Positions 28,000-38,648 of a stretch of DNA of 49,171 nucleotides are shown here, in pieces (within the stretch, counting starts at the first letter, position 1; each line of letters begins with the position of its first letter). The DNA is from an uncultured Chlorobiaceae bacterium. GTDB lineage: Bacteria; Bacteroidota; Chlorobiia; Chlorobiales; Chlorobiaceae. The DNA is taken from assembly GCA_903939765.1 (NCBI GenBank), contig CAJAIK010000051.1, positions 1 through 49,171 of the forward strand, written 5' to 3'. The position numbers were made by a program, and so were the translations under genes. The notes beneath the pieces are model-generated. The model was not told the origin of the DNA. It was given only the letters and a program-made list of their open reading frames with translations, and did no database searches.

Positions 28000-28449
28000 C
28001 TATGGCATCACATGGATCTTGATGTGAAAACGGCCAATCACCGATGAGTCGCCCTCCCATGAGCGCCAATGCTTCAGCTTGATGTCTCCAGTTCCGCTCT
28101 TTTTTCCCTTGAAGATGAACCCGACTTCACCGCCGGAACCAACAGCCGTTGTTGCCGGATAGTGCGCCTCTGAAAAAAGTTCATTGAACAGCTCCTTGTC
28201 ATAGCTCTCAACCGTCCAGGAGTATCCTGTTGTTGCGTTTTCCGGCAGTGTTATCCTGACCGTTTCATTCAGGCCGATATCCACTGTAGTCCCATTATCC
28301 TTTTCAACGACTCTGTGCTCCATTTTCAGATGGGTTGCATGGTTGGAACAGGAAACTGTACTGGCGGAACAGAAGAACCATGTCCCCGCCAGTGCAGCCA
28401 TTCGCGCAAGGGAGAGAAAATTATGTTTTTGTCTCACAGGCACGGTCAT
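28000..28449 (-). CDS. Chagasin-like (I42 family) cysteine protease inhibitor, exported
   Basis: Protein of 149 residues. A hydrophobic N-terminal segment (about 12-30) followed by STVSCSN suggests export, perhaps as a lipoprotein at Cys34. The mature part has the chagasin loops: NATTGYSW (residues 71-78, family NPTTGYSW), a Gly-rich loop at GSGGEVG, and HWRSWEG (127-133, family RPW). Such proteins block papain-type proteases by inserting these loops in the active-site cleft. It starts 11 bases after the stop of a papain-like protease gene on the same strand, so the pair is probably co-expressed. Confidence 0.8.
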   Translation of the reverse strand: MTVPVRQKHNFLSLARMAALAGTWFFCSASTVSCSNHATHLKMEHRVVEKDNGTTVDIGLNETVRITLPENATTGYSWTVESYDKELFNELFSEAHYPATTAVGSGGEVGFIFKGKKSGTGDIKLKHWRSWEGDSSVIGRFHIKIHVMP

Positions 28450-28460
28450 ACAAATCAGGT

Positions 28461-29270
28461 TCAGAGTGTTATACCATAGCTCTCGTTAAAGAAACCGGCA
28501 GTGATATAAGCCTCACTGGCATAGCCGAAACCCTTATCACCCCAGGCCGTGCCCCAACTGTTGCGTACAATAAAGTGATTGTCGGCCGTATAGCCAACAA
28601 TCGCAATAGCGTGTCCACCTCGTGTCGTTTTGGGCTGGAAGAGCTCCAGCTTGCCTTTGGTTGATGTGGCGTTATCCCATGTGGCATCAACATTCAGGGC
28701 AGCAAGAATCGGACCGCGGGTTGCAAGCCAGCTTCGCCAATCGTTCAGATTTTTTCTAAGGTTAAAATAAGCCGCAATTTTACGGGTTGAGGCGGTAGCG
28801 TAGAAGGTGTTTTCGGCACCAAGGTAGAGATAGTTTGAGATGTGGAATGGAAGCAGGGAATCAAGGACGGCACCTTTATTTCTCAGAATATCAACGGCTC
28901 CTTTGAGTGTTGTCCCGGCAGATTCAATGAAGGTGTTTGGATTCGGGTCCGTATCGAGTTCCTTGGATCCCATCCAGGAGAGGCGAATCGACAAATGCTC
29001 TGTTGTGGCCAGTCTGCCAGCTTTTACGAAGTGATAGCGGGCAACGCTGTCAGTTGATCCCCAGCCGACGCACGAACCCGTTGGGCCCTGGTCGCCAATA
29101 TCCCACCATGATGGATCACGCAGATCCACACTTGCGGGCAGGGCTAAGGGAGCGGCAAGGGCATCGGAGGCAAATGCATTTTCGATGCCCCAGTCTTTCT
29201 CTGTATCGCGTGAAGGAATCAGATTGCAAATACGATCTGCTTCAGCTCTTGCACGATGTTTTACCGGCAT
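28461..29270 (-). CDS. Papain-like (C1A) cysteine protease
   Basis: Predicted cysteine peptidase of 269 residues. The catalytic set is visible: Gln61 of the oxyanion hole and Cys67 in DQGPTGSCVGWG, His220 in GGHAIAIVGY, and Asn237 in VRNSWGTAWGDKGFGY. The canonical CGSCWAF is changed to TGSCVGW. A short N-terminal stretch (residues 1-45) could act as a propeptide, but no signal peptide is seen. The start has AGGAGA about 8 bases upstream. The next gene encodes a chagasin-like inhibitor of exactly this protease class. The target is unknown. Confidence 0.85.
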   Translation of the reverse strand: MPVKHRARAEADRICNLIPSRDTEKDWGIENAFASDALAAPLALPASVDLRDPSWWDIGDQGPTGSCVGWGSTDSVARYHFVKAGRLATTEHLSIRLSWMGSKELDTDPNPNTFIESAGTTLKGAVDILRNKGAVLDSLLPFHISNYLYLGAENTFYATASTRKIAAYFNLRKNLNDWRSWLATRGPILAALNVDATWDNATSTKGKLELFQPKTTRGGHAIAIVGYTADNHFIVRNSWGTAWGDKGFGYASEAYITAGFFNESYGITL

Positions 29271-29759
29271 AACTTATTCTCCTGTATTTTATGAGAGAAC
29301 CGGGGATATACCCTGGTTTCCGTCATTCAGTTGTGAAAAAAATTATTTTTGCAATCGACCAGTTGGAGTGTTGATCACCACCTCCTTTACGTACAAGATT
29401 TGCTGTAGATGGATTGTGCGGTTTATTGGTTCATTTAGTTCAATTGGTTCTTTTGCTATGCAGTACATGCTTACCTCCAACCGTCCGCAACAATTCTGCA
29501 CCGATGCACTCTCCTTTTTCTGCCAGCGGGTGAAGGCGATGCGAGATCGTTATTCCGGGGTGTTGATACGCCACCCGAAGTTTTCTGGTTGATACTGCAA
29601 AAACTTTTTGGAGAAGAGTCATTTCAAGAGTGTAAGCTGAAAGCGCTCTGCAAACAGAAACGATCATCTTATAGAGCGACGTGACCAAAGGATTTTGGCA
29701 CGCAACTACCACCAATGTACTGTATTTTTTTATTTAGTAATTGAAATTATTTTTACTGC
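29271..29759. other. Intergenic region without a supported gene
   Basis: About 490 bases upstream of the protease gene. Open frames exist on both strands (for example 29440-29715 minus, 29185-29592 plus), but none has a recognisable motif or ribosome binding site. The protease ribosome binding site is at 29279-29284. Presumed promoter region of the protease-inhibitor pair. Confidence 0.4.
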
Positions 29760-29792
29760 ACCCTGCTCCTGCCTGTTCGGCAAGAGCAGGGT
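29760..29792. other. Strong hairpin downstream of the aminotransferase gene
   Basis: Perfect 9-bp outer stem ACCCTGCTC (29760-29768) / GAGCAGGGT (29784-29792), with an inner TGCC/GGCA stem and a 5-base loop. It lies 60-90 bases beyond the aminotransferase stop (minus strand). No T-run follows on the minus strand, so it may be a processing or mRNA-stabilising stem, or a rho-assisted terminator. Confidence 0.5.
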
Positions 29793-29850
29793 CTGCATGT
29801 GAGAGCAAGGCATTTCCAGTGGAGAAGAACAGTTTTGCGGCAAAGGAGTT

Positions 29851-31044
29851 TCAACCGCAGCACCTGGCGATGGCTTCGGCGACAATGGGAATGCCTTCGG
29901 CGATCTGCTCCGGAGTGTTGTTGCAGTAGGAGAGGCGCAGGGAGTTGTTGCGCTTTCCTGCAGGATCAAATGTTTTTCCGGCCACAAACACGGCGCCCTT
30001 TTCGACCGCCAGTGTCATGATTCGGGTTGCATCAGCTTCTTCGGGCAGCGTGAGCCATATATAGAACCCCCCTCGCGGTTCGTTCCACTGTACGTAATCC
30101 GGCAGGTACTGCCTGAGAGCGGCAACCATGGCCTCAGCCCTTCTTTTGTACTCCTGCCGTACCTGTTCAATATAGGTGTAGATCTGGCCGGAACGGATGA
30201 AGGCGTCGGCAAGCACCTGGGTAAAGCTTGGTGAGCAGGCGTCGGCCGACTGCTTGATGAGCTCACATTTCTGATAAATCTTTTCGGGTACAAGCATCCA
30301 GCCAAGCCGCAGGCCGGGGCCAAGAATTTTGGAGAAGGAGCCGGTATAGCAGACATTGATCCCTTCCGGGTTGATCGCCTTGATCGGCCTGAGTCGCGGG
30401 CGATCCTCTTCATAAAAGTAAAGGTCGCCATAGGCGTCGTCCTCAATGAGTGGAATATTTTTGCCCTGAAGCGCATTGATGAGCTGCTCTTTGCGCTCAG
30501 TCGTGTAGAGCAGCCCTGCCGGATTGTGAAAGTAGGGTGTGATATAGAGAAATTTTGCCCTCTCTTTCCTCTCGATCTCCTGGCGTAACAACTCCATCGA
30601 AATACCGTCACGGTCAACCGGTACCCCTCTCATCTCAGCTTCACTGGCTCGGAATGCCGAGAGCGCCCCGATAAAGCAGGGGTTTTCGACAAGAACTGGT
30701 TCCCCTGGGTCAATAAAGGCTTTGGCCAACAGGTTGAGCCCCTGCTGGGAGCCGGTGGTAATGAGCAGTCGGTTCTCCTCTACGGGCAACCCCTTTGTTT
30801 TAAGGAAGCCGCCGAGCGACTCAAGCAAGGAGGGTAGGCCGGGTGTCGGGCCATACTGAAACGCCGCCTGTTTCTTTTTAAGGTCGAGACCGCGAAAAAG
30901 TTCCTCAACCTCCTCAACGGGAAAAAGCTCATTGCCGGGCATTCCCCCAGCAAAAGAGATGATATCCGGCCTCGAAGCAAGGGTCATGAGATCCCTGATT
31001 TCCGAGGAACGAAGAGAGGATACCGCTTTTGAAAACCTTGGCAT
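29851..31044 (-). CDS. PLP-dependent class I/II aminotransferase (LysN/2-aminoadipate type)
   Basis: Fold-type I aminotransferase of 397 residues. The family start ISFAGGMPGNELFPVEEVEE, the ITTGSQQGLNLLAKAFIDPG stretch, the IEDDAYGDLYF cofactor Asp region and the PLP lysine in CYTGSFSKILGPGLRLGW are plain. The family includes LysN-like broad-specificity enzymes for aromatic, branched or 2-oxoadipate substrates. Exact substrate cannot be read from the sequence. An ACT-domain gene is 75 bases upstream on the same strand, so an amino acid-related job is likely. Confidence 0.87.
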   Translation of the reverse strand: MPRFSKAVSSLRSSEIRDLMTLASRPDIISFAGGMPGNELFPVEEVEELFRGLDLKKKQAAFQYGPTPGLPSLLESLGGFLKTKGLPVEENRLLITTGSQQGLNLLAKAFIDPGEPVLVENPCFIGALSAFRASEAEMRGVPVDRDGISMELLRQEIERKERAKFLYITPYFHNPAGLLYTTERKEQLINALQGKNIPLIEDDAYGDLYFYEEDRPRLRPIKAINPEGINVCYTGSFSKILGPGLRLGWMLVPEKIYQKCELIKQSADACSPSFTQVLADAFIRSGQIYTYIEQVRQEYKRRAEAMVAALRQYLPDYVQWNEPRGGFYIWLTLPEEADATRIMTLAVEKGAVFVAGKTFDPAGKRNNSLRLSYCNNTPEQIAEGIPIVAEAIARCCG

Positions 31045-31119
31045 GATGCATTGATTTTACAGACACTTCAAAAAAGTCCGGGGCTCGGGAGGAGCGCAAT
31101 GGCCGCAGTTTTACCTCGG

Positions 31120-31548
31120 CTACACCTGATAGACATCCCCCTCCTGAAGCAGCTCCATTTTATGCTCCTGCAGGACGTCAATAAGTTTCTGCAGCGATTC
31201 CGCCCTGATGACCACCGTCGCCTTGCACTCTCCGGAGGCGAAAGCGTACATATAGTCAATGGCGACATTGTTATCCGAGATGAGCTGCAGTGCCTTGTGC
31301 AAACCGCCGGGCCTGTGGGGAATAATCATCCCGACAACATCGGTGACTTTGACCGCAAACCCCGCCTTGCGCAAGATCTCGGCCGCAGCATCTGGCCGTC
31401 CAACAATCATGCGCAGAATGCCGTAGTCCGCCGTATCGGCAATGCTGAACGCCGAGATGTTGATATCGTTGTCCGCCAGGATGCCGGTCAGCTCGGTCAG
31501 CCGGCCAGTCCTGTTTTCAAGAAAGACCGACAATTGCTTGATAATCAT
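31120..31548 (-). CDS. Tandem ACT-domain protein
   Basis: Small protein of 142 residues made of two ACT domains (residues about 1-68 and 72-140). The first begins KQLSVFLENRTGRLTELTGI and the second IIPHRPGGLHKALQLISDNN. Stand-alone double ACT proteins of this type bind amino acids and regulate enzymes or transport. They are often found next to phenylacetate-CoA ligase genes; here the partner on the same strand is an aminotransferase. No catalytic domain is present. The ligand is unknown. Confidence 0.85.
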   Translation of the reverse strand: MIIKQLSVFLENRTGRLTELTGILADNDINISAFSIADTADYGILRMIVGRPDAAAEILRKAGFAVKVTDVVGMIIPHRPGGLHKALQLISDNNVAIDYMYAFASGECKATVVIRAESLQKLIDVLQEHKMELLQEGDVYQV

Positions 31549-34205
<2,657 letters not shown>

Positions 34206-34524
34206 TGACGTACACCAACCGATTCCAGCCGGCCCATTAACTTATTGGTCCGGATGACGGCGGCGGGCACTGCCCGGGAACGATTACCCAAGGCGCATCA
34301 ATGCAGAGAAGTTGCAGCCATGATGCCGATCATCCAGTCGGTGCTTGACGATAATCGCCCTGATCCTGAATTTTTAGTCCTCATGCTTTGTTTTTTAAAG
34401 TACGTATCAAAAGGGAGAGTGAGTGGTTTTTGTTCAGTCAAAAATCATATAGCGCCTGCTTACGGAAGCCGACATCTGAGATAGCTTTTTTGAAGAACTT
34501 GCCATTAACATTAAATAACATTGT
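34206..34524. other. Intergenic region between katG and the TMEM175-like gene
   Basis: About 320 bases. A possible small plus-strand frame (34245-34484) has no recognisable content. No repeat or clear terminator hairpin with a T-run was found. Confidence 0.35.
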
Positions 34525-35145
34525 ATGCGCCGGGATAATGAAACTGTCCGTCTTGAATCATTTAGTGATGGTGTATTTGCCATCGCCATGACACTGCTTG
34601 TCATACAAATCAAGGTTCCTCGCCATGAGGTCGTCGCAATCAAAGGGCTGGCGCAATCTCTTGCAGCACTTTGGCCCAGTTATTTAGCCTTCTCGACCAG
34701 TTTTATCACCATACTTGTTATCTGGATACACCATCACTGGATATTCAAGTTGATCAACAGAGATGGTCATGCCTTATTTTACTGGAATGGTCTTTTATTG
34801 TTTTGTGTCTCATTTATACCATTTCCGACGGCGTTGCTGTCAGAGTACCTGGTCCACCCCGAGGCAAGGGTGGCATCAACCCTCTACTCAGGAACATTTC
34901 TGGCTACGTCAGTCGCCTTGTATGCTCTATGGAGGCACGCTTCACTCCATCTGCTTTCTCCTTCAGCATCCGAGGCGAAAGCAGATGAAGCTGTTCAGCT
35001 CACCAATCAGTACCGGTATGCTCCTCCGCTCTATTTAATGGTATTCATGTTATCGTTTATATCGGAATCGTGGAGTGCAGGACTGTGTTTACTACTCGCA
35101 TTATTATTTGCATTTGGCGGATGGCCCGACAAAGGGAATCATTGA
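34525..35145 (+). CDS. TMEM175-family (DUF1211) putative potassium channel
   Basis: Six-helix membrane protein of 206 residues. The first helix carries the family signature RLESFSDGVFAIAMTLLVIQ, whose FSDG motif is conserved in bacterial TMEM175 potassium channels. Further helices include IHHHWIFKLI and the FPTALLSEYL region. Bacterial versions assemble as tetramers of such subunits. The start at 34525 (MRRDNETVRLES) fits the family, but no ribosome binding site is obvious. It stands between katG and the Fic gene. Confidence 0.83.
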   Translation: MRRDNETVRLESFSDGVFAIAMTLLVIQIKVPRHEVVAIKGLAQSLAALWPSYLAFSTSFITILVIWIHHHWIFKLINRDGHALFYWNGLLLFCVSFIPFPTALLSEYLVHPEARVASTLYSGTFLATSVALYALWRHASLHLLSPSASEAKADEAVQLTNQYRYAPPLYLMVFMLSFISESWSAGLCLLLALLFAFGGWPDKGNH

Positions 35146-35225
35146 CCAGATTGTTGATATCCTGTCACCAGTATTCAGGATTATACGGCAGAATGAAAGT
35201 TGGGCAAATTGTCACTTTTCTGAAT

Positions 35226-36275
35226 CTACCCCAGTTCGTACCAGACACCACGCCCACTGCCGTGCTGGATAAGATGATCGCGTTCGACCAGGGTTCGGAA
35301 GTGTCCTTTCAAGGTGTTGCGGCTGACGCCAGTTAACTTGATAGCATCGCCTATCGTGATGCGCCCATGTTCACGGGTAAACTCGACGATCTGAAGTGAG
35401 AGTTCTGGCAAGGAGGCTATAACGATCTTCTCACGTTCAACCTTTTTCTCAAGACGGTGTACCTGATCGGATAGCGAACGCAGGAAAAACAACAGCCACG
35501 GCTGCCAGTTTGGCGCAACGGTACGGATAGTACCCTGAGTTTGCCGCAGAGCCAGATAGTAGGCCTCCTTGTTGAGTTCGATGACACTTTCCAATGAACT
35601 GTACGGTACGTAGGCATATCCTGCCTGAAGTAACAGCAAGGTGTTCAGCACACGACTGAGCCGACCGTTGCCATCCTGGAATGGATGGATGGCCAGAAAG
35701 ACCACCACGAAGATGGCGATGATCAGCAGCGGATGCAGTTGCGCAGACTCACGTTCATCTTTCACCCAAGTCACCAGTTCAGCCATTAGACGAGCGGTGT
35801 CGAAGGGGGTTGCTGTCTCGAACACGATACCGAGCTGCTTGCCATTTTCATCAAAGGCTGCGACGCTGTTCGAGTTGGTTTTGTACTGTCCCCTGTGCCG
35901 GACATCCTTCTCACTATAGTGTAGCAAGATTTGATGTAACTGCTTGATGTGGTTCTCGTTGAACGGAATGCCCGGCCATGAGTCGAACACCAAATCCATC
36001 AGCTCTGCATAACCGGCAACCTCCTGCTCGTCACGCGTTTCAAAAGAGTGTATCGCCAGATTGGAAAGCAGGCGTTCCACCTCTCGATCGGATAGTTTGC
36101 AGCCCTCTATACGAGTCGATGATCCAATACTCTCGATGGTAGCGACCCTGCGTAAAGCTGAGAGGCGATCTGGGGCAAGCGTACCCAGAGCACGCCAGGC
36201 ACCTTTGAACTCGTCGATCTGAGCGATCAGGTTCAGGATCTCCGGGGTAATTTTAAGAGTGTCGGTTTGAAGCAT
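35226..36275 (-). CDS. Fic family protein (class II, N-terminal inhibitory helix)
   Basis: Predicted AMP-transferase or related enzyme acting on a protein target, 349 residues. The Fic core carries the full catalytic motif HPFQDGNGRLSR (catalytic His197). An inhibitory helix motif (S/T)xxxE(G/N) is seen as STRIEG at about residues 53-58, N-terminal to the core, which puts it in class II. A winged-helix domain follows at the C-terminus (GDAIKLTGVSRNTLKGHFRT). The ATG at 36275 is preferred to the GTG at 36290. It is next to the restriction-modification island and an integrase relic. The target is unknown. Confidence 0.88.
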   Translation of the reverse strand: MLQTDTLKITPEILNLIAQIDEFKGAWRALGTLAPDRLSALRRVATIESIGSSTRIEGCKLSDREVERLLSNLAIHSFETRDEQEVAGYAELMDLVFDSWPGIPFNENHIKQLHQILLHYSEKDVRHRGQYKTNSNSVAAFDENGKQLGIVFETATPFDTARLMAELVTWVKDERESAQLHPLLIIAIFVVVFLAIHPFQDGNGRLSRVLNTLLLLQAGYAYVPYSSLESVIELNKEAYYLALRQTQGTIRTVAPNWQPWLLFFLRSLSDQVHRLEKKVEREKIVIASLPELSLQIVEFTREHGRITIGDAIKLTGVSRNTLKGHFRTLVERDHLIQHGSGRGVWYELG

Positions 36276-36356
36276 AAACCAACAATACACCCATTAACAC
36301 CCATTTCCAAGTTGAACACTCAATAAAACGGAGCAAACTCCTGTTGAGCTGAAAAG

Positions 36357-36474
36357 TGTCTGTTCACTCTGGACATTGGCATACCATTCGAGTTCTGGAA
36401 GCATGGCCTTCAGAGCATAAAAACTCCAGCGCTGAAAGTGCCCGTTTTTCAAGGATCGGAAGGGTGTCTGCCAT
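36357..36474 (-). pseudogene. N-terminal relic of a tyrosine recombinase, frameshifted
   Basis: From the ATG at 36474 the minus strand reads MADTLPILEKRALSALEF. One extra T in a T-run then shifts the frame and YALKAMLPELEWYANVQSEQ follows. The two halves together resemble the start of phage-type tyrosine recombinases, where a LPxxEWFANxxNxRTRRAY segment opens the SAM-like domain. Similarity ends near 36357. It marks the left edge of the defence island. Identification is by memory of the family and moderately sure. Confidence 0.45.
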
Positions 36475-36652
36475 GGCGCTGGAACGTTGCTTTCGTTTAC
36501 ACACCTTCAATTATGATTAAAACAGCAGTAAACTTGAAAGAGAAGAACTTGCTTTTCCGGTGTAATCTTGTGAGCATAAATGCCGAAAAATCTATGCGAT
36601 TAACTACATTAAACAACTGTTCATACGCATAGAAAAAAAGGAGCTGACGCTG

Positions 36653-38218
36653 ATGGTAAGTAATAACGGAAATGGAAAATCCCTCGAATCCTGGATCTGG
36701 GATGCGGCATGTTCCATCCGTGGTGCCAAAGATGCGCCAAAGTACAAGGATTTCATCCTGCCACTGATCTTTACCAAGCGGTTGTGCGATGTTTTCGATG
36801 ATGAGGTCAACCGTATCGCGGGGGAGGTTGGTTCGCGGAGGAAGGCCTTTCAGTTGGTCAAGGCCGATCACAAGCTGGTGCGCTTCTTTTTACCCCTGCT
36901 GCCGGACGATCCGGATGAATCGGTATGGTCGATCATCCGCAAACTCTCCTTCAGGATTGGTGAAGGCGTCACCACCCATATGCGGGCCATCGCCAGAGAA
37001 AACCCGCTCCTGCAGGGTATCATCGACCGCGTCGACTTCAACGCCACCACGCACGGCCAGCGGGATATCGACGACGACCGACTCTCCAATCTCATCGAAG
37101 CCATCAGTACCAAGCGTCTCGGGCTCAAGGACGTCGAGGCCGACATCATCGGCAAAAGTTACGAATACCTGATCCGCAAGTTCGCCGAAGGCGGCGGCCA
37201 GAGCGCGGGCGAGTTTTATACACCACCCGAAGTCGGCACCATCATGTCGAGAGTGCTCGCACCCGAACCGGGCATGGAGATCTATGATCCCTGCACCGGT
37301 TCCGGAGGCCTTCTTGTGAAATGCGAAATCGCCATGGAAGAGGAGGCAAAAGGGAGGATGCGCAGCGTCGCTCCGCTCAAGCTCTATGGTCAGGAGTACA
37401 CCGCCGACACCTGGGCCATGGCCAACATGAACATGATCATCCACGACATGGAGGGTCAGATCGAGATCGGCGATACCTTCAAGAACCCCAAATTCCGCAA
37501 CAAACAGGGTAGGCTTCGCACCTTCGACCGAGTCGTCGCCAATCCCATGTGGAACCAGGACTGGTTCACCGAGGCCGACTACGACAACGACGAATTTGAC
37601 CGCTTTCCCGCAGGGGCCGGATTCCCCGGCAAATCCTCCGCCGACTGGGGCTGGGTTCAGCACATGCACGCCAGCCTTAACGAAACCGGCCGCGCCGCCG
37701 TTGTTCTCGATACCGGTGCCGCCTCCCGAGGCTCGGGCAATGCAGGCACCAACAAGGAAAAGAGCGTCCGCCAGTGGTTCGTCGACCACGACATCATCGA
37801 AAGCGTTCTCTACCTGCCCGAAAACCTCTTCTACAACACCACCGCTCCGGGTATTGTGCTGTTCCTGAACAAGGCGAAGGCAAAAGAGCGAGAGCGCCGC
37901 GTGCTGCTCGTCAACGCCAGCAAGATTTTCGAAAAGGGCGATCCCAAGAACTTCATTCCGGACGAAGGCATTCGGCGCATTGCCGATATCCTCATCGGAT
38001 GGAAGGAGGAGGAGAAGCTCAGCCGCATCGTCGATCACGCCGAGCTGAAGAAAAACGACTACAACATCTCCCCCAGCCGCTACATCCACACCAACGACGC
38101 CGAAACCTACCGGCCGATTGCCGAGATCGTCGAAGAGCTGAACGCCATCGAGCTGGAGGCCAAAGAGGCCGATGAAGCCCTGCGGAATATCCTCAGGCAA
38201 CTGGGAGTCGGCGTATGA
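36653..38218 (+). CDS. hsdM: Type I restriction-modification system, methyltransferase subunit
   Basis: N6-adenine methyltransferase of 521 residues. The N-terminal helical domain (SLESWIWDAACSIRGAKDAP, ILPLIFTKRLCDVFDDE) precedes the SAM-binding motif I YDPCTGSGGLL (211-221). Catalytic motif IV reads VVANPMWNQDW (Asn297), with NPMW in place of the common NPPF, a form used by this subfamily. The GEFYTPPEVG link region is intact. AAGGAG lies about 9 bases before the ATG. Its stop overlaps the next start (ATGA at 38215-38218). It is the first gene of a long coupled operon. The base composition is richer in G+C than the hsdS-ABC block. Confidence 0.94.
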   Translation: MVSNNGNGKSLESWIWDAACSIRGAKDAPKYKDFILPLIFTKRLCDVFDDEVNRIAGEVGSRRKAFQLVKADHKLVRFFLPLLPDDPDESVWSIIRKLSFRIGEGVTTHMRAIARENPLLQGIIDRVDFNATTHGQRDIDDDRLSNLIEAISTKRLGLKDVEADIIGKSYEYLIRKFAEGGGQSAGEFYTPPEVGTIMSRVLAPEPGMEIYDPCTGSGGLLVKCEIAMEEEAKGRMRSVAPLKLYGQEYTADTWAMANMNMIIHDMEGQIEIGDTFKNPKFRNKQGRLRTFDRVVANPMWNQDWFTEADYDNDEFDRFPAGAGFPGKSSADWGWVQHMHASLNETGRAAVVLDTGAASRGSGNAGTNKEKSVRQWFVDHDIIESVLYLPENLFYNTTAPGIVLFLNKAKAKERERRVLLVNASKIFEKGDPKNFIPDEGIRRIADILIGWKEEEKLSRIVDHAELKKNDYNISPSRYIHTNDAETYRPIAEIVEELNAIELEAKEADEALRNILRQLGVGV

Positions 38219-38412
38219 TTTATAACAATGCAACAGGATTAAACAGGGCCCAGTCAGGGGTCCAGTCGGAACTAAGTCAGCACCATGTTGGCACTAAGTG
38301 GGCAACAGCCAGAGTAACAGGTCACCCCACCAGTCGCTTCCAAATTTACCGGCTTACGGAAAAAGGCCACAGATTACTGGAAGAGTTGGGCAAGGAAGGA
38401 GGTCGGTTATGA
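38215..38412 (+). CDS. Small ORF ending in a winged-helix tail (copy 1)
   Basis: A 65-residue frame starting in an ATGA overlap with hsdM and ending in an ATGA overlap with the next ORF. The N-terminal half has no recognisable content. The C-terminal part PTSRFQIYRLTEKGHRLLEE LGKEGG resembles the last strand-helix of the winged-helix tail found in AlbA_2/GHKL regulators and Fic proteins (KYRLTxKG pattern). The same tail recurs in the next ORF, so this is probably a degraded duplicate. Translation is likely, function doubtful. Confidence 0.45.
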   Translation: MIYNNATGLNRAQSGVQSELSQHHVGTKWATARVTGHPTSRFQIYRLTEKGHRLLEELGKEGGRL

Positions 38413-38648
38413 GCATTCTCTTGCCCACCGGACAAGTCACGTCACCAGTTACGGCACCAGTCACGGCACCAGTGGGAGAATATGTCACATGGCTCCTTCG
38501 TGACACCTATATCGACCCATCCCTTGCCGACGGACTGGTGGTGCCTACCATCCCTGACAAACCAACCAGTCGCCTCCAGAAATACCGGCTAACTGAAAAA
38601 GGCCGCAGATTGCTGGAGCAGTTGGGTAAGGAAGGAGGACTGTCATGA
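38409..38648 (+). CDS. Small ORF with winged-helix tail (copy 2)
   Basis: A 79-residue frame with AAGGAGG about 5 bases before the ATG. It starts and ends in ATGA overlaps, with the preceding ORF and with hsdS. It opens with a V-T-x-P-V linker repeat (VTSPVTAPVTAPVGEYVTW). A piece like the winged-helix tail of AlbA_2/GHKL regulators follows (LVVPTIPDKPTSRLQKYRLT). Such regulators are often encoded between hsdM and hsdS; here only the tail remains. It may be a vestige kept because it maintains translational coupling to hsdS. Confidence 0.5.
   Translation: MSILLPTGQVTSPVTAPVTAPVGEYVTWLLRDTYIDPSLADGLVVPTIPDKPTSRLQKYRLTEKGRRLLEQLGKEGGLS

Noticed and set aside
29440-29715. A 91-codon minus-strand open frame upstream of the papain-like protease
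   Set aside because: No recognisable family and no initiation signal; it reads as chance open frame.
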